Assembly: GCA_963754305.1 (NCBI GenBank)
Contig: CAVWFR010000010.1
Location: 186,001-250,000, forward strand
Reading direction: 5' to 3'
From: DATEDA01 sp963754305
GTDB lineage: Bacteria > Pseudomonadota > Gammaproteobacteria > Burkholderiales > SG8-39
DNA length: 64,000 bases
The position numbers were made by a program, and so were the translations under genes. Positions 16,624-25,546 of the stretch are shown here, piece by piece. The notes under the pieces were generated by a model, which made no database searches, had not been told where the DNA came from, and worked only from the letters and a program-made list of their open reading frames with translations. Numbering within the stretch: the first letter of the stretch is position 1; every line of letters starts with the position of its first letter.

Positions 16624-17934
16624 TCAGGCCTTTTGCGAGACCCCGAGCGCGCGCCCGAGGTCCTCGATCAGATCGTCGGGATCCTCGAGGCCGATCGAGA
16701 GCCGGATCGTCCCCGGCCCGATGCCGGCGGCGGCGAGCGCGGCGTCGTCCATGCGGAAGTGGGTCGTCGACGCAGGATGGATCACGAGCGATTTGGCATC
16801 GCCGACGTTTGCGAGATGCGAGAACACCCGCAAGGTCTCGATGAACTTGCGGCCCGCCGGCCGCCCGCCCTTGATCGAGAAGCTGAACACTGCCCCGCAG
16901 CCGCGCGGAAGCAGTTTCCTCGCCAGCGCATGGTCCGGATGCGACTCTAGCTCGGGGTAGCCGATCGCCTCGACCGCGGGCTGCTTGGACAGGAACTCGA
17001 CGACCTTGCGCGTGTTGTCGACGTGGCGCTGCATCCGGAGCGGCAGGGTCTCGATGCCTTGCAGGACATGGAACGCCGTCGTCGGCGCCATGCAGGCGCC
17101 GAAGTCGCGCAAGCCCTCGCGGCGCGCGCGCAGCAGGAAGGCGGCCACTGTCGATTCCTCGCTGAAGTCCATCCCGTGAAAGCCGGCGTACGGCTCGGTC
17201 AGCGTGGGATACTTTCCGGATGCTTCCCAGTCGAACGCGCCGGCGTCGACCAGCAGCCCGCCGATCACGATGCCGTGACCGCTCAGAAACTTCGTGGCGG
17301 AGTGGACGAGGAGATCCGCGCCGAGGTCGAACGGGCGCATGAGGTACGGCGTGGTGAAAGTGGAATCGACGAGTAGCGGCAGCTTCGCCGCGTGCGCGAT
17401 CTCGGCGACCGCGGGAACGTCGAGGACGTCGAGACCGGGGTTGCCGAGCGTCTCCCCGAAAATCAGGCGCGTGTGCGGCCGGATCGCACGCCGCCAGGCG
17501 TCCAGATCGCGCGGGTTCACGAACGTCGTCTCGATGCCGAAGCGGGGCAGGGTATAGGCGAGGAGGTTGTGAGAGCCGCCATACAGCGAGTGGCTCGCGA
17601 CGATATGGGAGCCCGCACCGAGCAAGGTGCCGATGGCGAGGTGCATGGCCGCCTGGCCGCTCGCGACGGCGATCGCGCCGACACCGCCTTCAAGCGCGGC
17701 GATGCGCTCCTCGAGCACTGCGTTGGTCGGGTTGGAGATGCGCGAATAGACGTGCCCGCCACGCTCCATGTTGAAGAGCGACGCGGCATGGTCGCTGTCC
17801 TTGAAGACGAACGAGGCGGACTGGTAGATCGGCGTCGCGCGCGCGCCGAACTGCGGATCGGGTTGCTGTCCGGCGTGCAGGCTGAGCGTGTCGAAGCGGA
17901 GATACCGGGGTAGAGCGGGAGAGGGCTTTGACAT
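16624..17934 (-). CDS. O-acetylhomoserine sulfhydrylase / aminocarboxypropyltransferase
   Basis: This 436-residue Cys/Met-metabolism PLP enzyme condenses O-acetyl- (or O-succinyl-) homoserine with sulfide or methanethiol to give homocysteine or methionine. The N-terminal FDTLSLHAGQQPDP and ATPIYQSASFVF are diagnostic of the long (about 430 residue) OAH sulfhydrylase branch. YSRISNPT, ASGQAAMHLA and the Schiff-base Lys215 in HSATKFLSGHG are intact, as is HPASTTH near the end. It is first in a two-gene operon with an alpha/beta hydrolase. No SAM riboswitch was recognisable in the 122 bases upstream. Confidence 0.92.
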   Translation of the reverse strand: MSKPSPALPRYLRFDTLSLHAGQQPDPQFGARATPIYQSASFVFKDSDHAASLFNMERGGHVYSRISNPTNAVLEERIAALEGGVGAIAVASGQAAMHLAIGTLLGAGSHIVASHSLYGGSHNLLAYTLPRFGIETTFVNPRDLDAWRRAIRPHTRLIFGETLGNPGLDVLDVPAVAEIAHAAKLPLLVDSTFTTPYLMRPFDLGADLLVHSATKFLSGHGIVIGGLLVDAGAFDWEASGKYPTLTEPYAGFHGMDFSEESTVAAFLLRARREGLRDFGACMAPTTAFHVLQGIETLPLRMQRHVDNTRKVVEFLSKQPAVEAIGYPELESHPDHALARKLLPRGCGAVFSFSIKGGRPAGRKFIETLRVFSHLANVGDAKSLVIHPASTTHFRMDDAALAAAGIGPGTIRLSIGLEDPDDLIEDLGRALGVSQKA

Positions 17935-18056
17935 GTGCTCGGGCTCCGCGGCAATGTCGGGCGATTCTAGCAGCCGCGAACTTCGCGAAACCCGCGTCGC
18001 GTGCAGGTGCCGCGCGCGCAGCCCTTTCGGGCCCGAAGGATCAGAGCGGCGCGAGG

Positions 18057-18836
18057 TCAGGCGCTGCGGGTCGCCGCGCCGGGCAGCGCGATACCGATGC
18101 GGTTGACCGCGAAGCCCGCCTGGGTGCGGTTGTTGACGCCGAGCAGGCGGAAGATCGTCGCGATGTGGGTCTTCACCGTACCGTCGGCGAGACCGAGCTC
18201 GCGGCCAATCAGCTTGTTCGGTTTGCCGCGCACGAGCAGCGCGAGCACTTCGAGCTGACGGGGGGTCAGACGCTCGACCCTGTGGCCGGCAGCGGGCGCG
18301 CGCGCCGCCACGATGTTCCCGCCCGAAAGGATGCCGGGCGGCATGTAGATTTCGCCGGCAAGCACGCGGCGCACGGCGTCGACCAGGCAGCCGGGCGGCG
18401 AGCGTTCCGGCAGGAAGCCCATGGCCCCGCCGGCGAGCGCCGCGAGCGCGTCGGCGCGGTCGCGCGCGGCGGAGAATGCGATCATCGGGATGCCCGGGTG
18501 CGCGGCGCGGAGCCGCAAGAGCGCGGTTGCGCCCGGCCCGGCGGGCAGCGCGGGATCGAGCAGAACGATCGCGGTGTCGGGATGCGCGGCGAGGTCGTCA
18601 AGCGCCCGCGCGACGGTCTCGACGCCGACCACCTCCGTTCGCGTGGATAGGCTGCCCAGGATCCCGGCGGCCGCCTGGCTCACGAGCGGGTGGTCGTTCA
18701 CGATCAGGATCCGCGCGGCGTCCACCGGCGCCAACGCCGGCGTCGCGAACCGGAGGCGCCGCGCGCCAGCCGCCACCGAACAGTCCCCGGGCACGAGACG
18801 GTCACGCCCCGCAAACACGTCGTTCACCGATTCCAT
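18057..18836 (-). CDS. LuxR/NarL-family response regulator, atypical receiver
   Basis: This 259-residue regulator has an N-terminal extension of about 40 residues, a receiver domain (about 42-160) and a C-terminal LuxR helix-turn-helix (about 190-245: LTPRQLEVLALLVRGKPNKLIGRELG then TVKTHI). The receiver has the acidic pair (NDHPLV) and the phospho-acceptor Asp in VLLDPALP. The usually invariant Lys before the last helix is replaced in GFLPERSPPG, where Glu sits at that position, so phosphorylation-dependent switching may be altered. No sensor kinase gene is adjacent. GGAGGG precedes the ATG. Confidence 0.85.
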   Translation of the reverse strand: MESVNDVFAGRDRLVPGDCSVAAGARRLRFATPALAPVDAARILIVNDHPLVSQAAAGILGSLSTRTEVVGVETVARALDDLAAHPDTAIVLLDPALPAGPGATALLRLRAAHPGIPMIAFSAARDRADALAALAGGAMGFLPERSPPGCLVDAVRRVLAGEIYMPPGILSGGNIVAARAPAAGHRVERLTPRQLEVLALLVRGKPNKLIGRELGLADGTVKTHIATIFRLLGVNNRTQAGFAVNRIGIALPGAATRSA

Positions 18837-18938
18837 GATTCCCTCCGTTCGCCTTGCTTGCGGTCGATCCCCTGATCGACACGGTGCTAGGGTAGGCGTG
18901 CGGAAAGGCCGGAATTCGTCACAAGTCCCGGGTCGAGT

Positions 18939-18951
18939 GTGAACAATTCAC
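18939..18951. promoter_or_regulatory. Small palindrome upstream of the response-regulator gene
   Basis: GTGAA-CAA-TTCAC is a perfect inverted repeat about 100 bases upstream of the response-regulator ATG, between it and the DegP terminator. Its size and position would fit an operator, but no known binding protein can be named. Confidence 0.35.
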
Positions 18952-18979
18952 GGTTGGGGGCTTGACATGGGCGGCAGCC

Positions 18980-19008
18980 AAAAAAACGCCCGCCGGGGAG
19001 GCGGGCGT
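18980..19008 (-). terminator. Intrinsic terminator of the DegP-like gene
   Basis: Read on the minus strand, a nine-base-pair stem (ACGCCCGCC with GGCGGGCGT) with a five-base loop is followed by seven T. It lies 74 bases after the protease stop codon. It is the clearest Rho-independent terminator in the window and isolates the response-regulator gene downstream. Confidence 0.9.
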
Positions 19009-19081
19009 GGAAGAGACCCGGTCGGAAAGGGGGAGGGTACTGACCGAGCCTAGAGGCCTTGGATCGGGACGGCGGCAGTCG

Positions 19082-20524
19082 TCAGCCGATCTTCACCGGC
19101 ACGTAGATCGTCGCTTCGTCGCGCTTTACCAGCACCGGCACGTTGCCGCTTGCCTTGTCGACGAGCTTCTTCAGCTGCTCCGCGTTCTCGACTTTCTCGG
19201 CGCCGAACGCGAGGATCACGTCGCCCTGCCGGATGCCGGCCTTGGCCGCGGGGCCGTCCACCTGCTCGACCATCACGCCGCCTTCGATACCCTGCTTCTT
19301 GCGCTCGTCCGGCGTCAGCGGCCGCACCGATACGCCGAGCTTCGCGGGCTTCGCTTCATCGCCGGTCGCGGCGGCGGCGACTTTCTCGCCTGGCATCTCG
19401 CCCACCGTCACCCGGACGTCGCGCGTCGCGCCCTGGCGCCACACTTGGAGTCCGAGCGTCGTGCCGGGCTTCGTCTCGCCGATGACGCGCGGCAGGTCGT
19501 TCGACTGCTCGAGCGCCTTGCCGTCGACGGCGAGGATGACGTCGCCAGGCTGCAGTCCCGCCTTCTCGGCCGGGCCGCCTTTCTCGACCGAGCCGACGAG
19601 CGCGCCCTTCGGCTTGTCGAGCCCGAACGAGTCGGCGAGGTCCTTGTTGACGCCCTGGACCGAGACGCCGATGCGGCCGCGGGTGACCTTGCCGAACTTG
19701 ACGAGGTCGTCCTTGATCTTGACCGCTACGTCGATCGGAATCGAGAACGAGAGCCCCATGTAGCCGCCGGTGCGGCTGTAAATCTGCGAGTTGATGCCGA
19801 TCACCTCGCCGGCCATGTTGAAGAGCGGCCCGCCGGAGTTGCCGGGGTTGATCGCGACGTCGGTCTGGATGAAGGGCACGTACCCGTCGGCCGGGAGCGA
19901 GCGCGCCTTCGCACTCACGATGCCGGCGGTGACGGTGTTCTCGAGGCCGAACGGGGAGCCGATCGCCGCGACCCATTCCCCGACCTTGATCTTCGCCGGG
20001 TCGCCGATCTGGACGGTCGGCAGTCCGGTCGCGTCTATCTTGACGACCGCAACGTCCGTCCGGCGGTCGGTGCCGATGACCTTCGCCTTGAACTCGCGCT
20101 TGTCGTCCAGTCTGACGGTGACTTCGCCCGCGTCGGCGACGACGTGAGCGTTGGTGAGGATGTAGCCGTCGGCCGTGATGATGAAGCCGGAGCCCTGTCC
20201 CTGGCGCGGCATCGGCTGTGCATCGGGCATCGGGATCTGGAAGCGCCGGAAGAATTCGTTCATCGGGTCGTCCGGCCTGACCGGTTGCTCGCGCGTCGCG
20301 GCCGCGCTGCGCTGCGCGACGACGCTGATGTTGACGACCGCGGCGCCCTGAGTCTCGACCAGCCCGGTGAAATCGGGGAGCGAGCGGGCCGGTTGCCCGG
20401 TGGCTGCGGCGGGCGCAGCGGCTTGCGCCCGGGAGATCGGGTAGACCTCGGCGCCGAGGTAGCCGAGCGTGGCGGCGCCGAACGCCGCAGCGACGGCGAG
20501 CGTCGCGGTCCTCTTGCTGAACAT
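19082..20524 (-). CDS. degP: Periplasmic serine protease DegP/HtrA (Do family)
   Basis: This 480-residue protease/chaperone degrades misfolded envelope proteins. An N-terminal signal or anchor (LAVAAAFGAATLGYLGAEVY) is followed by the trypsin-like domain with His127 (TNAHVV), Asp157 (RRTDVAVV) and Ser230 (NPGNSGGPL). Two PDZ domains follow at about 275-360 and 385-470, each with a substrate-binding LAGLQPGD/AKAGIRQGD-type turn. Length and domain order match DegQ/DegP/MucD. GGAGGG precedes the ATG. I looked for a sigma-E promoter upstream and did not find a convincing one. It has its own strong terminator and is divergent from the MFS gene. Confidence 0.95.
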   Translation of the reverse strand: MFSKRTATLAVAAAFGAATLGYLGAEVYPISRAQAAAPAAATGQPARSLPDFTGLVETQGAAVVNISVVAQRSAAATREQPVRPDDPMNEFFRRFQIPMPDAQPMPRQGQGSGFIITADGYILTNAHVVADAGEVTVRLDDKREFKAKVIGTDRRTDVAVVKIDATGLPTVQIGDPAKIKVGEWVAAIGSPFGLENTVTAGIVSAKARSLPADGYVPFIQTDVAINPGNSGGPLFNMAGEVIGINSQIYSRTGGYMGLSFSIPIDVAVKIKDDLVKFGKVTRGRIGVSVQGVNKDLADSFGLDKPKGALVGSVEKGGPAEKAGLQPGDVILAVDGKALEQSNDLPRVIGETKPGTTLGLQVWRQGATRDVRVTVGEMPGEKVAAAATGDEAKPAKLGVSVRPLTPDERKKQGIEGGVMVEQVDGPAAKAGIRQGDVILAFGAEKVENAEQLKKLVDKASGNVPVLVKRDEATIYVPVKIG

Positions 20525-20661
20525 GCACCCTCCAAAGGTTTATCGTTACCCTGCCTTGGGCAGGCGGCGCTCCGCCTGGTTCCCTGAATTCACGGGCGGT
20601 TACAGCGGAAACATTTCGTAACCCGTCGGGGGCCGGGCCCGTAAGATCGCCCGCGCCCCCG

Positions 20662-21909
20662 ATGCCACCAGAACCCCATCTGCCGCTGCGGGTATTCGCG
20701 AGCGTCTTCCTCCCGTTCGCCTGCGGCTACTTCTTCTCGTACTTCTTCCGGGTCGTGAACGCGGTGATCTCGCCCGATCTCGTGCGCGACGTAGGGGTGG
20801 ACGCGAATCGTCTCGGGCTCCTCACTAGCGCCTACTTCCTTGCCTTCGCCGCCGCCCAGCTCCCGCTCGGGATCGCGCTCGACCGCTTCGGCCCGCGTCG
20901 TGTCAATGCCATCCTCCTCGTCGTCGCCGCTTGCGGGGCCCTCGTGTTCGGCATGAGCGAGAGCCTGGGCGGTCTCGCTGCCGGACGGGCGCTGATCGGC
21001 CTCGGGGTGTCCGGATGCCTGATGGCGAGCCTCAAGGCGTTCTCGCTCTGGTTTCCGATGAACCGGTTCGCCACCGTCAACGGCTGGCTGCTCGCGATCG
21101 GCGGGCTGGGCGCGATGTCGGCCTCCGCGCCGGTCGCGCTCCTGCTCGAGCTCACTGACTGGCGCCGTCTCTTCGACGGCCTGGCGGGCGCAACGTTCGC
21201 TGCCGCGATGATCATCCTCTTCGTCGTCCCCGATCGCGCCGACAGTCATGCGCGGACCGGCTTGCGCGAGCTGCTCGGTGGGTTCGCGACGATCTTCGGC
21301 GATCCGGTGTTCTGGCGCATCGCGGTCATCAGCATGACCGTCCAGGCGGTGTTCCTCGCCTCCCAGGGTCTGTGGGCCGCACCCTGGCTCCGCGACGTCG
21401 CCGGCTACGATCGCGCCACTGTTGCCAACGTCCTGTTCGCGATGGCGGCGTCGACGACCGCGGGCTTCGCGTCGTCGGGGATTCTCGCCGACCGCCTGGC
21501 CCGCCGCGGCATCGCGCCGCTCGCGATCTACAAGTGCGGCGCGATCGCGAGCACGGCTCTGACGGCGACGTTCGCGCTCGGTCTCACCGCGACGGCCGTT
21601 CCGGCGTGGTGCCTATTCGCGTTCGTCGGGCCGGTCAGCACGCTCTCGTACACTATCCTGACCCGCCGCTATGACCGCGCGCTGACCGGCCGGGCGAACA
21701 CCGCCGTGAACCTCCTCGCCTTCCTGGGCGCGTTCGGCGCGCAATGGGGGATCGGCGCGATCCTCAGTTTCTGGGCGCTCGAGGAGGGCGGACGCTATCC
21801 GGTCGCGGCATACGCCACTGCGTTCGGCGTTTGCGTGGCGGTCCAGGCGCTCGCGCTGGTGCCGCTGCTGAGCTTGCGCGACGTGGGTCCGCGTGCCTCG
21901 CGCACGTGA
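20662..21909 (+). CDS. Major facilitator superfamily transporter
   Basis: This 415-residue inner-membrane protein has about twelve transmembrane segments. MFS hallmarks are the loop 2-3 motif (ALDRFGPRRVNAI, a DRxGxRR-type sequence) and an Arg/Gly-rich stretch in helix 4 (GRALIGLGVSGCLMASLKAF). It most resembles the NarK/ACS-like 'MFS transporter' group with the early FACGYFFSYFFRVVNAVISP segment. The substrate is unknown. It is divergent from degP and followed by greB on the same strand after about 120 bases. Confidence 0.88.
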   Translation: MPPEPHLPLRVFASVFLPFACGYFFSYFFRVVNAVISPDLVRDVGVDANRLGLLTSAYFLAFAAAQLPLGIALDRFGPRRVNAILLVVAACGALVFGMSESLGGLAAGRALIGLGVSGCLMASLKAFSLWFPMNRFATVNGWLLAIGGLGAMSASAPVALLLELTDWRRLFDGLAGATFAAAMIILFVVPDRADSHARTGLRELLGGFATIFGDPVFWRIAVISMTVQAVFLASQGLWAAPWLRDVAGYDRATVANVLFAMAASTTAGFASSGILADRLARRGIAPLAIYKCGAIASTALTATFALGLTATAVPAWCLFAFVGPVSTLSYTILTRRYDRALTGRANTAVNLLAFLGAFGAQWGIGAILSFWALEEGGRYPVAAYATAFGVCVAVQALALVPLLSLRDVGPRASRT

Positions 21910-22028
21910 CCGCGAAGGCACGGCGCGGAAGCGCTCCTCGCTCCGTCGTCGTCCGGTCAAGGTCCCATGCGTCTTCGCGGTGCAGAGGCGTCGTCGATCG
22001 GAGCGCGCTGGCGTTATGATTCAACCGT

Positions 22029-22586
22029 ATGAGCAAAGCCTTTACGAAGGAATCCGACGCGCCCGAGGACGACGATCTCGACCTCGAGGTCGCCGCGGAG
22101 CCGCCGGGCGCAAAGAACTACATCACGCCCGCCGGATACCAGCGGCTGCGCGCGGAGTCCGCCGAGCTGTGGGACGTCGAGCGGCCGAAGCTCGTCGAGA
22201 CCGTAGCCTGGGCGGCTTCGAACGGCGATCGCTCCGAGAACGCCGACTATCTCTACGGCAAGCGCCGGCTGCGGGAGATCGACCGGCGGCTGCGGTTCCT
22301 ATCGAAGCGGATCGAAAGCGCGGCGGTGGTCGACAACGCCGGCCGCGACGACGAACAGGCGTTCTTCGGCGCGACGGTGACTTACGCCGATCGGTCGGGC
22401 GCCGAGCGGACCGTGACGATCGTAGGCGTCGACGAGGTCGATCCCGCGCGCGGCCGCGTCTCGTGGATCTCGCCGATCGCCAAAGCGCTGCTCAAGGCGC
22501 GCGAGGGCGATGTGGTCACGCTGCGGACGCCGGGCGGCGTCGAGGAGATCGAGGTGCGCTCGATCCGCTACGCGCCGCTCGACTGA
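22029..22586 (+). CDS. greB: Transcription elongation factor GreB
   Basis: The 185-residue protein stimulates transcript cleavage by backtracked RNA polymerase. The N-terminal coiled coil spans about 35-105 and carries the acidic tip NGDRSENADYLYGKRRLREID, which reaches the catalytic site. The C-terminal FKBP-like domain follows (FFGATVTY, VDEVDPARGRVSWISPIAKALL, EEIEVRSIRY). The SPIA(K/R)ALL and KRRLREIDRR motifs favour GreB over GreA. An acidic N-terminal tail of about 25 residues precedes the first helix, as in other proteobacterial GreB. It converges with the M16 peptidase gene, leaving six bases between stops. Confidence 0.94.
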   Translation: MSKAFTKESDAPEDDDLDLEVAAEPPGAKNYITPAGYQRLRAESAELWDVERPKLVETVAWAASNGDRSENADYLYGKRRLREIDRRLRFLSKRIESAAVVDNAGRDDEQAFFGATVTYADRSGAERTVTIVGVDEVDPARGRVSWISPIAKALLKAREGDVVTLRTPGGVEEIEVRSIRYAPLD

Positions 22587-22592
22587 CGCCCG

Positions 22593-25325
22593 CTACTCGG
22601 CCTTCCCGGCCGCCACCCGCGTGAAGTCGCCTGCCTTCACCAGCGAGAGCTTCGCCGGATCGAGATGGCGGCGCAGCGCTTCGCGCACCTGCGCCGGGGT
22701 GAGCGCCGCGAGTTGCTGCTCGAACTCGGCGTCCCACTTGAGGGTGCGCCCGATCACGCTGTAGCCCGCAAGCCGTCCCGCCAGCGTGCCGTCGGTCGTG
22801 CGCGCCACCTTGCGCGCCTGGAGCAGCGCCCGGCGGCCGTCGTCGAGCTCGGTTTGCGAGAAGCCCTCCTCGAGCGTGCGCGCGAGCTCCTGCTGCACTG
22901 CGGCTTCCAGCCGCGCGCGGTTCTGCGGCGCGTAGATCGCGTACACGCCGAACTCGCCGGCTTCGTCCTGCGACCCGATGCTGAGCCACGAGCCGACGCT
23001 GTACGACATGCCCTCTTTCTCGCGGATCCGGCGCGCGAGCCGCGCGTCCGACGACCCGCCGAGGAGATAGTTGCCGAGGATCAGCGCGGCGTAGTCCGGG
23101 TGGTCGTCGCGCACCTTCAGGTTCTGGCCGCCGCGGAACACCGCGTTCGCCTTGTCGGGCGTCTCGATCACGCGGTCGGAGGCCTGCACGTCGAAGTGGC
23201 GCCAGGGGATCCGCCGGTACGGGCCGGGGCTCTTCCAGTCGCCGAAGAGCCGCTCGGCCAGCTTCGTCACCTCGTCGGGATCGAAATCGCCGACCACGAC
23301 GAGATCGCTGTTCGAGGCGCCGAGGAGCTCGCGATGGCAGCGCCGCGCGTCCTCCAGCGTCACCGCCTTCAGCCGCTCGGTGCGCTCGTCGAGGGAGGCG
23401 GTGTAATGCCAGTGCTCCGGCGGGTACGGGTTGAGATGGCGCGTGATCGTCAGGCTGGCGAGCGACTGCGGATCGGTGCGCTGCGTGTCGATGCTCGTGA
23501 GCGCCTGCCGCTTGATCTGCTCGAACTCCGCCTCGGGGAAGGACGGCTCGCGGAGCATCTCCGCGGCGATCGTGAGCGCCTCCGGCAGGCTCGCGCGCAC
23601 CGTTTCGATCGACGCCCCTTCGGTGTTGACGGAGGCCGAGGCCCGCAGCCGGTCGAGAGCGTCCTTCAGCTCGGCGCGAGAACGCTTCTGCGTGCCGCGC
23701 GAGAGCATCGCGCCGGCGATCGAGCAGGCGTTGGCGCGGTTCGCCTTGGTCGCCTCGTCGCCCCAGCGCAGGCCGAGCTGCGCCACCACCGTGCCGCCGC
23801 GAGTCTTCTTCGGCAGCAGGGTGAGCCTCATGCCGGAGGCGAGCTCCCTCCGGATCAGGCGCGCTTCGATGTTGGCCGGCGTCGGATCGAACGCTTCGCC
23901 GGCCGCCACCTCGGCCGCCCCGGCGAAGTTCTTCAGCGTCGCCGCGACGTCCGGCGCGGCCGGCACCGCGACGCGATCGGGCTGCGCGGTCGGGTAGAAG
24001 AGCCCGAGAGTGCGGTTGGCCGGCCGGAGGTAGGCGGTCGCGACGCGCTGCACGTCTTCGCGCTTCACCTTGCCCAGCTGGTCCTGGTACAGGTACAGCA
24101 GGCGCCAGTCGCCGATGGCGACGAATTCCGAGAGCGTCAGCGCGACCGAGCGCGTGTTGGTGAGCAGCTGCTCGACGTCGCCCTTCAGCTTCGTGCGCGC
24201 GCGCTCGAGCTCCTCGTCCGTGACGGGGTTCTTGGCGAATCCCTCCAGCACCCCGAGCAGCTCCTCGCGCACCGGGTCGAGCGACGCATCCTTGCGCACC
24301 GCCGCGCCGAAGTACGCCGACCCCGGCTCCCGAGTCTGCCGCTCGGCGCCGAAGGTGGAGGCCGCCTTGCCGGTCTCGACGAGCGCCTTGTGCAGGCGGC
24401 CCGTCGGCTGCGCGATCAGGATCTGCGTCAATACGTCGACGGCGACGAAGTCCGGGTGCGAGCCCGAGGGCATGTGGTACATGGCGTGCACGAGCTGGAC
24501 GTCGCCGACTCGCCGCAGGATCACGCTCCGCTCGCCGTCCTGCGGCGGCTCGACCGTGTACGTCGCGCGGAGCTGGCGGGCGGGCTTGGGGATGGCCCCA
24601 AAGGTCTTCGCCGCGACCTCGAGCGCGCGGCTGGGATCGAACTTCCCGCCGATGACGAGCACCGCGTTGTCGGGCTGGTAGTAGTGCCGGTAGAACGCCT
24701 GCAGCCGGTCGATCGGGACGTTCTCGATGTCCGACAGCGTACCGATCACCGAGCGGCCGTAGTTGTGCCAGAGATAGGCCGCCGCGCTCGTCCGCTCGCG
24801 GAGCAGGCCGAACGGGCTGTTCTGGCCGGCCTCGAACTCGTTGCGCACCACCGTCATCTCGCTGTCGAGATCCTGCTTCGAGACGGTCGCGTTGACCATG
24901 CGATCGGCTTCGAGGTCGAGCACCAGCGCGAGCGTCTCGTCGCTCGCCGGGAAGGTCTCGAAGTAGTTGGTGCGGTCGAACGACGTCGTGCCGTTGTAGC
25001 GCGCGCCGCGCTTGAGCAGCTCGCTCTTCGGATTGGGGTAGCGCGGGGTGCCTTTGAAGAGCAAGTGCTCGAGCAGATGCGCCATGCCGCGCTCACCGTA
25101 GCCTTCGTGGCGCGAGCCGACGAGATAGGTGGCGTTGACGGTGATCGTATCCTGCGACGGGTCGGGCAAGAGCAGGACCTTGAGGCCGTTGGCCAAGTTG
25201 TATTCGCTGATCCCGCCCATCGCGGGGCCGCGGGTGACGCCCGACGGCAGCGCCTGCGCGCCGGCAGCGAAGGGCGCGAGCAGCGCGACGAGCCCGGCGA
25301 GGAGCGCGGAACGGACAAACGACAT
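22593..25325 (-). CDS. M16-family zinc metallopeptidase (pitrilysin-like)
   Basis: This 910-residue exported peptidase begins with a signal peptide (ALLAGLVALLAPFAAGAQA). The first half carries the inverted zinc motif HxxEH as H83-LLE-H87, with the third Glu region about 75 residues later (TVVRNEFE). The second half repeats the fold without the zinc motif, as in two-domain M16B proteins that close over peptide substrates. Likely roles are degradation of signal or transit-like peptides in the periplasm. The ATG at 25325 is chosen because the signal peptide starts there. A long upstream extension in the same frame looks non-coding. It is divergent from the TetR gene. Confidence 0.93.
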   Translation of the reverse strand: MSFVRSALLAGLVALLAPFAAGAQALPSGVTRGPAMGGISEYNLANGLKVLLLPDPSQDTITVNATYLVGSRHEGYGERGMAHLLEHLLFKGTPRYPNPKSELLKRGARYNGTTSFDRTNYFETFPASDETLALVLDLEADRMVNATVSKQDLDSEMTVVRNEFEAGQNSPFGLLRERTSAAAYLWHNYGRSVIGTLSDIENVPIDRLQAFYRHYYQPDNAVLVIGGKFDPSRALEVAAKTFGAIPKPARQLRATYTVEPPQDGERSVILRRVGDVQLVHAMYHMPSGSHPDFVAVDVLTQILIAQPTGRLHKALVETGKAASTFGAERQTREPGSAYFGAAVRKDASLDPVREELLGVLEGFAKNPVTDEELERARTKLKGDVEQLLTNTRSVALTLSEFVAIGDWRLLYLYQDQLGKVKREDVQRVATAYLRPANRTLGLFYPTAQPDRVAVPAAPDVAATLKNFAGAAEVAAGEAFDPTPANIEARLIRRELASGMRLTLLPKKTRGGTVVAQLGLRWGDEATKANRANACSIAGAMLSRGTQKRSRAELKDALDRLRASASVNTEGASIETVRASLPEALTIAAEMLREPSFPEAEFEQIKRQALTSIDTQRTDPQSLASLTITRHLNPYPPEHWHYTASLDERTERLKAVTLEDARRCHRELLGASNSDLVVVGDFDPDEVTKLAERLFGDWKSPGPYRRIPWRHFDVQASDRVIETPDKANAVFRGGQNLKVRDDHPDYAALILGNYLLGGSSDARLARRIREKEGMSYSVGSWLSIGSQDEAGEFGVYAIYAPQNRARLEAAVQQELARTLEEGFSQTELDDGRRALLQARKVARTTDGTLAGRLAGYSVIGRTLKWDAEFEQQLAALTPAQVREALRRHLDPAKLSLVKAGDFTRVAAGKAE

Positions 25326-25546
25326 TGGCTGTAACTCCCGGGAGGCGCGACCGGGGCGTCCCGGCGGCGCATAAGTAGCGGCCGATCCCGGCCGTGCGTC
25401 GCTATTGTAATTGAGGGCTCGCTCGCCCCGGCACCTCTGAGCGCCGGTTCGAGGAAAGGTTCCCGGGCGCCGCCCGGTTGCCATCGGGAGCCGACAGGCG
25501 GCAACATGCCGGGCATCCCCGCAACCACCCCAGCCCTCGAACCTCC

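Noticed and set aside
16624..18056. A SAM riboswitch before the O-acetylhomoserine sulfhydrylase gene
   Set aside because: The 122-base leader shows no recognisable SAM-I or SAM-II core or a following terminator.
18962..20587. A 541-codon plus-strand frame opposite the DegP-like gene
   Set aside because: It runs across the protease terminator and is antisense to a gene with an intact catalytic triad and two PDZ domains.
20525..20661. A sigma-E promoter for degP
   Set aside because: GGAACC occurs upstream but no -10 element of the TCTGA type is at the right distance.
22665..25334. An 889-codon plus-strand frame opposite the M16 peptidase
   Set aside because: It mirrors the peptidase codons, is Arg/Glu-rich with no motifs, and lacks a ribosome site. 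The minus-strand frame has the zinc site and signal peptide.
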